A stretch of 64,000 nucleotides of DNA, from NCBI RefSeq assembly GCF_040643635.1, contig NZ_JBEYUS010000022.1, positions 1-64,000 of the forward strand, in the 5' to 3' direction. The notes under the pieces were generated by a model. It did no database searches. It was not told where the DNA came from and was given only the letters and a program-made list of their open reading frames with translations. The position numbers were made by a program, and so were the translations under genes. This document shows positions 42,888 through 50,502 of this stretch, piece by piece (the first letter of the stretch is position 1; every line of letters starts with the position of its first letter). Source of the DNA: Saccharopolyspora_C sp040643635 (GTDB lineage: Bacteria > Actinomycetota > Actinomycetes > Mycobacteriales > Pseudonocardiaceae).

Positions 42888-43901
42888 CTACCCGGCGAGC
42901 TCGCACTCCACGAGCACCAGGCCGCCGTCCCAGCTGCGGGTGCCGCGCACGACGAGACCGGCTTCGGCGGCCAGCGCCTCGAAGTCGGCGACGGAGCGTT
43001 CGCGGCCGCCGAGCAGCGACAGCGACTGCAGGTCGAACGAGGAGTTGTTCTTCGCGTGCTCCTCCCCGGCCAGCACCTCCACCACCAGGATGCGGCCCGC
43101 GCTGCCCGCGGCCTCCGCGCAGCGGCGCAGGATGCGGACCGCGTCGGCGTCCGGCCAGTCCGTCAGCACCCGGGACACCACGTACCGGTCGTAGCCGGTG
43201 GGCAGCTCGTCGAAGAAGCTGCCGGGCACGAACTCGGCGCGGCCGGACACCTCGGAAGCGGCGAGCGCCTCGTCGGCTTCGGCGGCCACCGGCGGCAGGT
43301 CCAGCACCGCGCCCTCCAGGTGCGGCTGCCCGCGCAGCACCTCGACGAGCAGCGCGCCCACCCCGCCACCGATGTCGATCACGTTCTTGACCGCGGACCA
43401 GTCGTACTCGGCCGCCAGCAGCGGGCCGGTCTGCCACGCGTGCGCCGCCATGATCGCGCCGAAGAAGCCGCGCAGCGCGTCGTCCCGCTGGTAGTCCTCC
43501 CAGAACGGCACGCCGTGCACCGGCCCGTACCCGGAGCGGCCGGTGCGCACCGAGTGCGCCATGCCCGCGTACGCCAGGTCCATCTTCACGCCCGGCCCGT
43601 CCAGGTCCAGCCACTTCTTCTGCCACGCGCTGTCCGCGCCCAGCAGGTGCCGGGACACGTCGGTCAGCTCGAAGCGGCCGTCCTGCTCGGCCACGAACCC
43701 GATCGCCACCAGGTGGCGCAGCAGCCGCGCCAGCGAATCGGCGTCGGTTCCGGTGGCGGCGGCCAGCTCGGCGAGCCCGCCGGTGCCCTCCGCGATCCGG
43801 TCCGGGACGCCGAGCGTCACCGCCGCGCGCACCGCGAACGGGGTGGCGAGGTCGGTCAGCGCCGCCAACCGCGCGCCGGGATCCGTCGTCTCCGAAGCCA
43901 T
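42888..43901 (-). CDS. SAM-dependent O-methyltransferase (family 2)
   Basis: 337 aa from ATG 43901, with AGGAGT upstream. Plant-type O-methyltransferase architecture: N-terminal dimerisation winged helix (ALTDLATPFAVRAAVTLGVPDRIAEG) and SAM core with NVIDIGGGVGALLVEVL, LDLPPV, GSFFDELPTGYDRYVVSRVLTDWPD and ILVVEVL. The His general base of this family is not obvious: the DWPD segment has no His. Convergent with the prenyl operon and divergent from the oxygenase gene, so it is a probable tailoring enzyme. Confidence 0.9.
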   Translation of the reverse strand: MASETTDPGARLAALTDLATPFAVRAAVTLGVPDRIAEGTGGLAELAAATGTDADSLARLLRHLVAIGFVAEQDGRFELTDVSRHLLGADSAWQKKWLDLDGPGVKMDLAYAGMAHSVRTGRSGYGPVHGVPFWEDYQRDDALRGFFGAIMAAHAWQTGPLLAAEYDWSAVKNVIDIGGGVGALLVEVLRGQPHLEGAVLDLPPVAAEADEALAASEVSGRAEFVPGSFFDELPTGYDRYVVSRVLTDWPDADAVRILRRCAEAAGSAGRILVVEVLAGEEHAKNNSSFDLQSLSLLGGRERSVADFEALAAEAGLVVRGTRSWDGGLVLVECELAG

Positions 43902-44011
43902 ACTGGTGCACTCCTGTTCATGCTTCCGGTGTTCTCCAGCCGGATTCCCGGCTCGCGCTCCCCCGATTTCCCGCGCATTTCACGCGGTTCCTTCGCCCGG
44001 GGAAAATCACC

Positions 44012-44063
44012 ACCGGAACTCGAATCCGGTTCGCGCAGCATCGCACCGGAACCCGAATCCGGT
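44012..44063. promoter_or_regulatory. Two identical-type operators between OMT and oxygenase genes
   Basis: Two 19-nt elements, ACCGGA-N7-TCCGGT, at 44012-44030 and 44045-44063. Each has perfect 6-bp arms and nearly the same centre (ACTCGAA and ACCCGAA). Their centres are 33 bp apart, about three helical turns. They lie in the 266-bp divergent region between the methyltransferase (start 43901) and the oxygenase (start 44168). Two equally phased sites fit cooperative binding of a dimeric regulator. Confidence 0.6.
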
Positions 44064-44167
44064 CAAGAATTCGACCCGATCCGGACGGCGATTCCTCGAT
44101 TCGCCGATCCGCCATTCCGCGTGCGCGGAACAAGTGTCATCGGCTCCACTCAGAAAGGCGCATCATC

Positions 44168-45028
44168 ATGGTGGCTCCCGCTCAGGACACCGGCCTGCAG
44201 GTTCGTCCGATCAGCGGCGCGCTCGGCGCCGAAGTCCGCGGCATCGACCTGAACGACCTCTCCGACGAGACGTTCGCGCAGGTCCACGCATTGCTGCTCG
44301 AACACCTCGTGCTGTTCTTCCCCGAGGCCGCCGGGCTCGGACCGCAGGCGCACATCGACTTCGGCAAGCGGCTCGGCGAACTCGAAGTGCACCCGTTCCT
44401 GCCGAAGCTCGACGGGCACGAAGAAATCGTCGTGCTCGATTCCGCGCAGGGCGCCAAAGCCGACGTGTGGCACACCGACGTCACCTTCAGCCCCACTCCG
44501 CCGGTCGCCTCCATCCTGCAGATCGTGCAATGCCCGCCGTTCGGCGGGGACACGATGTGGAGCAACCAGCACCGCGCCTACGAATCCCTTTCCGCGCCGC
44601 TGCGCGACATGCTCGACGGGCTCACCGCGATCCACGTGTTCGAGCACCCCAACGGCTCGTTCCGCAGCGAAGCCGAACACCCCGTGGTGCGGGTGCACCC
44701 CGAGACGGGGCGGCGCTCGCTGTACGTCAACCGCATGTTCACCCGCCGCATCCCGCAGCTGACCGCCGCCGAGAGCGACGCGCTGCTCCAGCACCTCTAC
44801 GCCGTCGCCGAGCACCCGAGCAACGTGTGCCGGTTCCGCTGGAACGCCGGGGCCATCGCCATGTGGGACAACCGCGCCACCCAGCACTACGCGATCAACG
44901 ACTACGCCGACCGCCGCGTCGGCCAGCGCGTCACCGTCCTCGGCGACACCCCCACGGGCGACACCCCGCGCTGGCCGCACCACGACGCGGACGGCACGGG
45001 CGCCGAAGCCCTCCGAACCAAGTCCTGA
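44168..45028 (+). CDS. TfdA/TauD-family Fe(II)/2-oxoglutarate dioxygenase
   Basis: 286 aa from ATG 44168. Facial triad: HxD in DVWHTDVTFSP and the distal His in ATQHYAINDY, with the 2-oxoglutarate Arg in RRVGQRVTV. The N-terminal half (LQVRPISGALGAEVRGIDL, LVLFFPEA) is TauD-like. It should hydroxylate or desaturate a small substrate with O2 and 2-oxoglutarate. Its divergent partner and the operators suggest it belongs to the prenyl-metabolite cluster as a tailoring enzyme. A role in sulfonate or aromatic acid use is an alternative. Confidence 0.92.
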   Translation: MVAPAQDTGLQVRPISGALGAEVRGIDLNDLSDETFAQVHALLLEHLVLFFPEAAGLGPQAHIDFGKRLGELEVHPFLPKLDGHEEIVVLDSAQGAKADVWHTDVTFSPTPPVASILQIVQCPPFGGDTMWSNQHRAYESLSAPLRDMLDGLTAIHVFEHPNGSFRSEAEHPVVRVHPETGRRSLYVNRMFTRRIPQLTAAESDALLQHLYAVAEHPSNVCRFRWNAGAIAMWDNRATQHYAINDYADRRVGQRVTVLGDTPTGDTPRWPHHDADGTGAEALRTKS

Positions 45029-45039
45029 CCCGGAAGCGA

Positions 45040-45465
45040 GTGAACGGACCGCCCGCCCAACTAGATCGGACCAACGGTCCGTTCACTCCGACCCCGAACG
45101 CTCCAGGAACGGTCAGCTAGGCGCGGCCACCGCACCCGAGTGAACGGACCGTTCGACCAACTAGATCGAACGAACGGTCCGTTCACTCCTCCCGAGGCAA
45201 CGGGCGGCCGAGACGATCACCAGAGCCCACCCACCTCCACCGGAGCGGAGTGAACGGACCGCCCGTCCAACCGGAGCGGACCAACGGTCCGTTCACTCCG
45301 CTTCGTCCACGGCGCCCGAGTGAACGGACCGCCCGTCCAACTAGATCGGACCAACGGTCCGTTCACTCCGACCCGAGCGCCCCAGGAGCGGGCCGCTAGA
45401 CGCGGCCACCACGCCCGAGTCAACGGACCGTTCGACCAACTAGATCGGACGAACGGTCCGTTCAC
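45040..45465. repeat. Array of five 47-nt palindromes with an internal duplication
   Basis: Units at 45040-45086, 45140-45186, 45250-45296, 45320-45366 and 45419-45465. Four have the centre AACTAGATC, the third has AACCGGAGC. The outer arms are conserved, inner arm bases (CGCCCG/CCAACG) often mismatch. The block of unit 1, spacer and unit 2 resembles units 4-5 with a similar spacer (CCAGGA.CG...CGCGGCCACC), so part of the array was duplicated at a distance of about 280 bp. It lies between converging genes. Confidence 0.93.
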
Positions 45466-45479
45466 TCGCGAAGAGCGGG

Positions 45480-46322
45480 TCAGCCGGGGAAGCTGTGCGC
45501 CCGCAGCCCCGACCCCGCGCCGGGCAGGACCAGCAGCGCCCCGTCCGCGGCCCCAGGTTCGGCGAGGCCGTCGCGGGCGGTGGTGATGTAGAGGTCGGTG
45601 AGGTCCTCGCCGCCGAAGCAGCAGCCGGTGGGGCGCTGCGACGGCAGCGGCACGGTCCGGTCGAGCCGCCCGTCGGGCGCGTAGCGCCGCACTTCGCCGC
45701 GGTCGCGCATCGCGATCCACAGGCAGCCGTCGGCGTCGGCGCACATCCCGGCGGGTTCCCCGTCGACCTCGAACGCGGCATCGCGCGCGGTGGCATCGCC
45801 CGTCACCTGGTCGACGGTCAGCACATCGACGCGCCGGGCGGCGCTGTCGGCGAGGTGCAGCCGGGTGTCGTCGGGGCTCCAGGCGAGCCCGTTGCCCGCG
45901 GCGATCCCGCCGGCGATGACGTGCGCGGCCCCGGTCGGGTCGACCCGGACGAGCCATCCGTCGCCGTCCTCGTGCTCGCACACGGTGGTCGCCCAGACCC
46001 GCCCGCACACGTCGACGGTGGTCTCGCCGGCCCGCACCCCGTCGCGGGCCCAGAAGGTGAGCCAGGTGCGGCGTTCCCCGTCGGCGTCGTAGAGCGCGAC
46101 GCCTTCGTCGAAGTGCAGCAGCAGCCCGCCGCGGGTGCGCGGTTTGGCCGCGCTGACCTGCTGCGGGACCTGCATGGAGTGATCGGTGTCGTCGGGCGCG
46201 TAGCGGTGCACGGCGCGGGCGCGCAGGTCGGTCCACAGCAGGCTCGCGGTCCCCGCGTCCCAGGTGGGGCCGTGCCCGTGCTGCGCTCCGGCCGGCACGG
46301 CCTGCTCGGCGGGAGTGGGCAC
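45480..46322 (-). CDS. SMP-30/gluconolactonase-like protein
   Basis: 280 aa from GTG 46322 with AGGAGGT upstream. Six-bladed beta-propeller of the SMP-30 family: HGHGPTWDAGTASLLWTDL, NGLAWSPDDTRLHLADSA, GEPAGMCADADGCLWIAM and PTGCCFGGEDLTDLYITTA contain the metal-binding Glu/Asn/Asp positions. Such enzymes hydrolyse lactones such as gluconolactone, or are regucalcin-like. No sugar-acid pathway is adjacent, so the substrate is open. Confidence 0.9.
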   Translation of the reverse strand: MPTPAEQAVPAGAQHGHGPTWDAGTASLLWTDLRARAVHRYAPDDTDHSMQVPQQVSAAKPRTRGGLLLHFDEGVALYDADGERRTWLTFWARDGVRAGETTVDVCGRVWATTVCEHEDGDGWLVRVDPTGAAHVIAGGIAAGNGLAWSPDDTRLHLADSAARRVDVLTVDQVTGDATARDAAFEVDGEPAGMCADADGCLWIAMRDRGEVRRYAPDGRLDRTVPLPSQRPTGCCFGGEDLTDLYITTARDGLAEPGAADGALLVLPGAGSGLRAHSFPG

Positions 46323-46441
46323 CGCTGTTACCTCCTGGAGATTCCGGTTCGGCGAACGGTGCGGGAGCTTAGCTGGCCCGGATGGCGGTACCGGCTCGTC
46401 CCCGAGCCACCGAGGTCACTCCTCCGCGTAACCTCGAAAAG

Positions 46442-47062
46442 GTGACGAATCAGCCAGAGCGGCCGCGCGTGCTCCCGCGGAATCCGCTGCGCGCGGTGGT
46501 GCAGATGGCGTTCATGGTGGCGGTGCTCTACGCCGTCGAGTTCTGGGACCAGGCGACGCCGGGAAACCTCGACCAGAACGGCATCGTGCCGCACCGGATC
46601 AGCGGGTTGGACGGGATCCTGTGGGCTCCGCTGCTGCACGCGGGCTGGGGCCACCTGATGTCGAACACGGTGCCCCTGCTGGTGCTGGGCTGGCTGCTGC
46701 TGGCGAACGGGGTGGGGCAGTTCGTGGCGGTGACGGCGATCGTGTGGGTCGTCGGCGGCCTCGGCACCTGGCTGATCGCGACCGGCGGCGTGCACGTGGG
46801 CGCGTCGGGAGTGGCGTTCGGCTGGATGGTGTTCCTGCTGGTGCGCGGCTTCTTCAACCGCAGCCTGGGGCAGATCGTGGTGGCGGTGGTGCTGTTCTTC
46901 TACTGGGGCGGCCTGCTGTGGGGCGTGCTGCCCGGTCAGCCGATGATCTCGTGGGAGGGTCACCTGTGCGGGGCGCTCGGCGGGTTGCTGGCGGCGTGGC
47001 TGGTGGCGCGCGGCACTCGTCGCCGCTCGGGAACGGCGCAGCCTGGCACACTGTCGGCGTGA
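46442..47062 (+). CDS. Rhomboid-family intramembrane serine protease
   Basis: 206 aa from GTG 46442; TAACCT ends 7 nt upstream, so the mRNA is probably leaderless. Six membrane helices. The catalytic Ser is in GVHVGASGVAFGWM and the catalytic His in SWEGHLCGALGGLLAAW; the GWGHLMSN loop (first His-containing motif) is present. It should cleave membrane-anchored substrates within the bilayer. Its stop overlaps the murI start. Confidence 0.92.
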   Translation: MTNQPERPRVLPRNPLRAVVQMAFMVAVLYAVEFWDQATPGNLDQNGIVPHRISGLDGILWAPLLHAGWGHLMSNTVPLLVLGWLLLANGVGQFVAVTAIVWVVGGLGTWLIATGGVHVGASGVAFGWMVFLLVRGFFNRSLGQIVVAVVLFFYWGGLLWGVLPGQPMISWEGHLCGALGGLLAAWLVARGTRRRSGTAQPGTLSA

Positions 47063-47871
47063 CGAACGCGCCGATCGGGATCTTCGACTCCGGGGTCGGC
47101 GGGCTGACCGTCGCCCGGGCCGTGCTGGACCAGCTGCCGGGCGAGGCGATCCGCTACGTGGGCGACACGGCGAACGCCCCGTACGGGCCGCGCCCGCTGG
47201 CCGACATCCGCGAACGCACCTTGGCGATCACCGATTCGCTGGTGGAGGGCGGGGTGAAGGCCCTGGTCATCGCTTGCAACACGGCGTCGGCCGCGTGCCT
47301 GCGGGATGCGCGGGAGCGCTACGACGTGCCGGTGGTGGAGGTGGTGCTGCCCGCGGTGCGCCGCGCGGTGGCGACGACCCGCAACGACCGGGTCGGGGTG
47401 ATCGGCACGGCGGCGACGATCCGTTCCCGCGCCTACGACGACGCGTTCACCGCGGCCCCGCAGGTGCGGCTGACGACGGCGGCGTGCCCGCGGTTCGCGG
47501 ACTTCGTGGAGCGCGGCATCACCAGCGGCCGCCAGGTGCTGGGGCTGGCGCAGGGCTACCTGGATCCGCTGCAGCGGGCCGATGTGGACACGCTGGTGCT
47601 GGGCTGCACGCACTACCCGATGTTGACGGGCGTGCTGCAACTGGCGATGGGCGATCAGGTGACGCTGGTGTCGAGCGCGGAGGAGACCGCGAAGGACGTG
47701 GTGCGGGTGCTCACCGAGCAGGACATGCTGGCGGGGCCGCAGGAGCCGGCCCACGAGTTCCGCACGACGGGTGATCCGGCGAGGTTCACCCGCTTGGCGA
47801 GCCGCTTCTTGGGGCCGTTCGGGGCTTTCGGGTCCGCTCGGCCGTTCGCCATGTCAGGCTCGTCAGCGTGA
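47059..47871 (+). CDS. murI: Glutamate racemase
   Basis: 270 aa from GTG 47059, overlapping the rhomboid stop. Both active-site cysteines are present: ALVIACNTASAA and LVLGCTHYPML. N-terminal PIGIFDSGVGGLTV and YVGDTANAPYGPRP are typical. It supplies D-glutamate for peptidoglycan. The order rhomboid-murI-MBL-rph-rdgB is a conserved actinobacterial neighbourhood, which makes this stretch ordinary core genome. Confidence 0.97.
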   Translation: MTNAPIGIFDSGVGGLTVARAVLDQLPGEAIRYVGDTANAPYGPRPLADIRERTLAITDSLVEGGVKALVIACNTASAACLRDARERYDVPVVEVVLPAVRRAVATTRNDRVGVIGTAATIRSRAYDDAFTAAPQVRLTTAACPRFADFVERGITSGRQVLGLAQGYLDPLQRADVDTLVLGCTHYPMLTGVLQLAMGDQVTLVSSAEETAKDVVRVLTEQDMLAGPQEPAHEFRTTGDPARFTRLASRFLGPFGAFGSARPFAMSGSSA

Positions 47872-48635
47872 AGCTGACGATTCTCGGATGTTCCGGCAGC
47901 CTGCCCCGGCCGGATTCACCCGCCTCCGGCTACCTCGTCGAAGCCGGTGGGGCGCGGATCGCGCTCGACCTGGGCAACGGGACCGTGGGAGCGCTGCAGC
48001 GCCACCTGGACCCGTTCGAGCTGGACGGCCTGTTCCTCAGCCACCTGCACCCGGACCACTGCTCGGACTTCGGGGCGTTGACGGTGCTGCGCCGCTACCA
48101 CCCGGAGCCGCCGCACGACACGACGCGCCGCAAGCTGCCGGTGTTCGGCCCGCCGGAGACGCAGGACCGGTTGACGAGGTTGTACGCGCCGAACGCCGCG
48201 GAGCTGGCGGAGACCGACCTGGGGGACGTGTACGAGTTCGGGGGTGTCGACGTGCCCGCTGAGGTCGGCCCGTTCCGGGTGTCGGCGTTCGCGGTGGACC
48301 ACCTGTGCCCGGCGTGGGGGTTCCGGGTGGCGGCGGGCGACCGGGTGCTGGCCTACACGGGGGACACCGGTCCGTGCGCGGCGTTGGAGGAGCTGGCGCG
48401 GGGCGCGGACGCGCTGCTGGCGGAAGCGTCGTGGTCGGACTCGCCGGATCGCCCCGACGGGGTACACCTGTCCGGGCGGCAGGCGGCGCGGGTGGCGAAG
48501 CGGGCCGGGGTGCGGCAGCTGCTGCTGACCCACCTGCAACCGTGGACCGACCCGCAGGAGATCCTGCGGGAGGCGACCGAGGAGTTCGACGGCCCGGTGG
48601 AGGTCGTCGAGGCCGGTCGCGACTACCTGATCTGA
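47868..48635 (+). CDS. MBL-fold metal-dependent hydrolase (RNase Z-like family)
   Basis: 255 aa from GTG 47868, overlapping murI. Metallo-beta-lactamase fold: TILGCSGSLPRPDSPASGYLV, the HxHxDH zinc motif LSHLHPDHCSDF, AYTGDTGPCAALEEL and a last His in LLLTHLQPW. This family resembles RNase Z or cyclic-nucleotide phosphodiesterases and is regularly found between murI and rph in actinobacteria. The actual substrate is not established. Confidence 0.9.
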   Translation: MKLTILGCSGSLPRPDSPASGYLVEAGGARIALDLGNGTVGALQRHLDPFELDGLFLSHLHPDHCSDFGALTVLRRYHPEPPHDTTRRKLPVFGPPETQDRLTRLYAPNAAELAETDLGDVYEFGGVDVPAEVGPFRVSAFAVDHLCPAWGFRVAAGDRVLAYTGDTGPCAALEELARGADALLAEASWSDSPDRPDGVHLSGRQAARVAKRAGVRQLLLTHLQPWTDPQEILREATEEFDGPVEVVEAGRDYLI

Positions 48636-48666
48636 GCGCGCCGCGGGCGCGGCGGGAAGGACGAGC

Positions 48667-49086
48667 ATGACGATCACGGCGGTGTGGTCGATCGCGTCGA
48701 CGGCGGACGCGAACGCGGGCGACGGGCTCAGCGTCACCGAACCGGGCGAGGTCGACGACCTGGTGCGCCGGTTGTCGGAGCCCAACGCGGGCCCGGCGAC
48801 GATCTGGCACGAGGGCCGGGAACCCGCGGACTCCGCCACCGGCATGCTCGACCACGACGTGATCGCGGCGGTGTCCGGCGGCTACGGCTACCTGAGCCAC
48901 ATCGACACCGACCACGACTACGCCGTCCTCGACGGCGACCCGGAATCACCCGCGCTGATCAGCGAAGACGCCGAGTTCCCCGCGGGCAGCGGCGTGGACC
49001 CGGCGGTGCTGGCGGCGGCGCTGCGGGACTTCCTGGCGACGGGGCGGCGGCCGAAGGCCGTGGAGTGGCGCACCCTCGACTGGTAG
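48667..49086 (+). CDS. Imm1-like immunity protein (orphan)
   Basis: 139 aa from ATG 48667 with GGAAGGA upstream. The sequence fits the Imm1 family: VDDLVRRLSEPNAGPATIWHEG, VSGGYGYLSHIDTD and a C-terminal FLATGRRPKAVEWRTLDW. Imm1 proteins neutralise polymorphic (contact-dependent type) toxins. No toxin gene lies near; the neighbours are core genes, so this may be an orphan immunity gene or a relative used for another purpose. Confidence 0.75.
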   Translation: MTITAVWSIASTADANAGDGLSVTEPGEVDDLVRRLSEPNAGPATIWHEGREPADSATGMLDHDVIAAVSGGYGYLSHIDTDHDYAVLDGDPESPALISEDAEFPAGSGVDPAVLAAALRDFLATGRRPKAVEWRTLDW

Positions 49087-49141
49087 CGCTCCGGTCACCG
49101 CCACCCAGAACGGGCGCGACCCCGGCAGTTAGGGTGGGCGC

Positions 49142-49897
49142 GTGGCGAGAGCGGATGGGCGGAGCGACGATCAGCTCCGGGACGTGCGAATCACCCGCGG
49201 ATACCAGGACTGGCCTGCCGGTTCGGTCCTGGTCGAGTTCGGGAAGACCCGCGTGCTGTGCGCGGCGAGCGTGCAGGACGGGGTGCCGCGCTGGCGCACC
49301 GGTTCCGGCCTCGGCTGGGTCACCGCCGAGTACGCGATGCTGCCGTCGGCGACGAACACCCGCGGAGTGCGCGAATCGGTGAAGGGCCGCATCGGCGGCC
49401 GCACCCACGAGATCAGCAGGCTCATCGGCCGTTCGCTGCGCGCCTGCATCGATCTGGCGGCGCTGGGCGAGAACACGATCGCGCTGGACTGCGATGTGAT
49501 CCAGGCCGACGGCGGCACCCGCACGGCGGCGATCACCGGCGCGTACGTGGCGCTCGCGGACGCCGTCACCTGGCTGAGCTCCGCGGGCCGGTTGTCCGAC
49601 CCGAAGCCGCTGTCCTGCTCGATCTCCGCGGTGAGCGTCGGCGTGGTGGACGGCCGGGTGCGGCTGGACCTGCCGTACGAGGAGGACTCGCGCGCCGAGG
49701 TGGACATGAACGTGGTCGCCACCGACCACGGCACCCTCGTCGAGGTGCAGGGCACCGGGGAGGGCGCCACCTTCCCGCGGTCCACTTTGGACACCATGGT
49801 GGACTTCGCGCTGAACGGCTGCGCCGAGCTGTCCCGCAAGCAGGCCGAAGCGCTCGCCGCGCCGTACCCCGGTGAACTCCCCGGCGGTGCCCGGTGA
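49142..49897 (+). CDS. rph: Ribonuclease PH
   Basis: 251 aa from GTG 49142; TAGGGT lies 6 nt upstream, suggesting a leaderless transcript. RNase PH motifs: ITRGYQDWPAGSVLVEFGKTRVLC, VTAEYAMLPSATNTR, GRTHEISRLIGRSLRA and the active-site region LDLPYEEDSRAEVDMNVV. It is a phosphorolytic 3'-5' exoribonuclease for tRNA maturation. Overlaps rdgB. Confidence 0.97.
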   Translation: MARADGRSDDQLRDVRITRGYQDWPAGSVLVEFGKTRVLCAASVQDGVPRWRTGSGLGWVTAEYAMLPSATNTRGVRESVKGRIGGRTHEISRLIGRSLRACIDLAALGENTIALDCDVIQADGGTRTAAITGAYVALADAVTWLSSAGRLSDPKPLSCSISAVSVGVVDGRVRLDLPYEEDSRAEVDMNVVATDHGTLVEVQGTGEGATFPRSTLDTMVDFALNGCAELSRKQAEALAAPYPGELPGGAR

Positions 49898-50502
49898 CGC
49901 GCCTGCTGCTGGCCACCCGCAACGCGAAGAAGCTCGTGGAGCTGCGGCGCATCCTCGAAGCCGAAGGCGTCACCGGCGTCGAGGTCGTCGGCCTGGACGC
50001 GGTGCCCGAGTTCCCGGAAGCACCCGAAACCGGGGCCACGTTCGAGGAGAACGCGCTCGCGAAGGCCGCCGACGCGGCCCGCGCCACCGGACTCCCCGCC
50101 GTCGCCGACGACTCCGGCCTCGCCGTGGACGCGCTCAACGGCATGCCCGGCGTGCTGTCCGCCCGCTGGTCCGGCGGGCACGGCGACGACCAGGCGAACC
50201 TGGACCTGCTGCTCGGCCAGATCGGGGACGTGCCCGACGAGCGGCGCGGTGCCGCCTTCGTCTCGGCCGCCGCGCTGGTGCTGCCGGACGGCACCGAGAC
50301 CGTGGTGCGCGGCGAATGGCCGGGAACCGTGGTGCGCGCCGAACGCGGCACGAACGGGTTCGGCTACGACCCGATCTTCGTGCCCGCGGGCGAGACCCGG
50401 ACCGCGGCGGAGCTGTCCGCCGCGGAGAAGGACGCGGACTCGCACCGGGGGCGGGCGCTGCGGCTGCTGCTGCCGACGATTCGGGAGTTGGCGGGTCAGT
50501 AG
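49894..50502 (+). CDS. rdgB: Non-canonical purine NTP pyrophosphatase (RdgB/HAM1)
   Basis: 202 aa from GTG 49894. HAM1 motifs: LLLATRNAKKLVELRRIL, ETGATFEENALAKA, AVADDSGLAVDALNGMPGV, GRNGFGYDP-like GTNGFGYDPIFVPAG and KDADSHRGRAL. It hydrolyses dITP/XTP to clean the nucleotide pool. Its last bases overlap the end of the convergent NACHT gene by 7 bp. Confidence 0.97.
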   Translation: MTRLLLATRNAKKLVELRRILEAEGVTGVEVVGLDAVPEFPEAPETGATFEENALAKAADAARATGLPAVADDSGLAVDALNGMPGVLSARWSGGHGDDQANLDLLLGQIGDVPDERRGAAFVSAAALVLPDGTETVVRGEWPGTVVRAERGTNGFGYDPIFVPAGETRTAAELSAAEKDADSHRGRALRLLLPTIRELAGQ

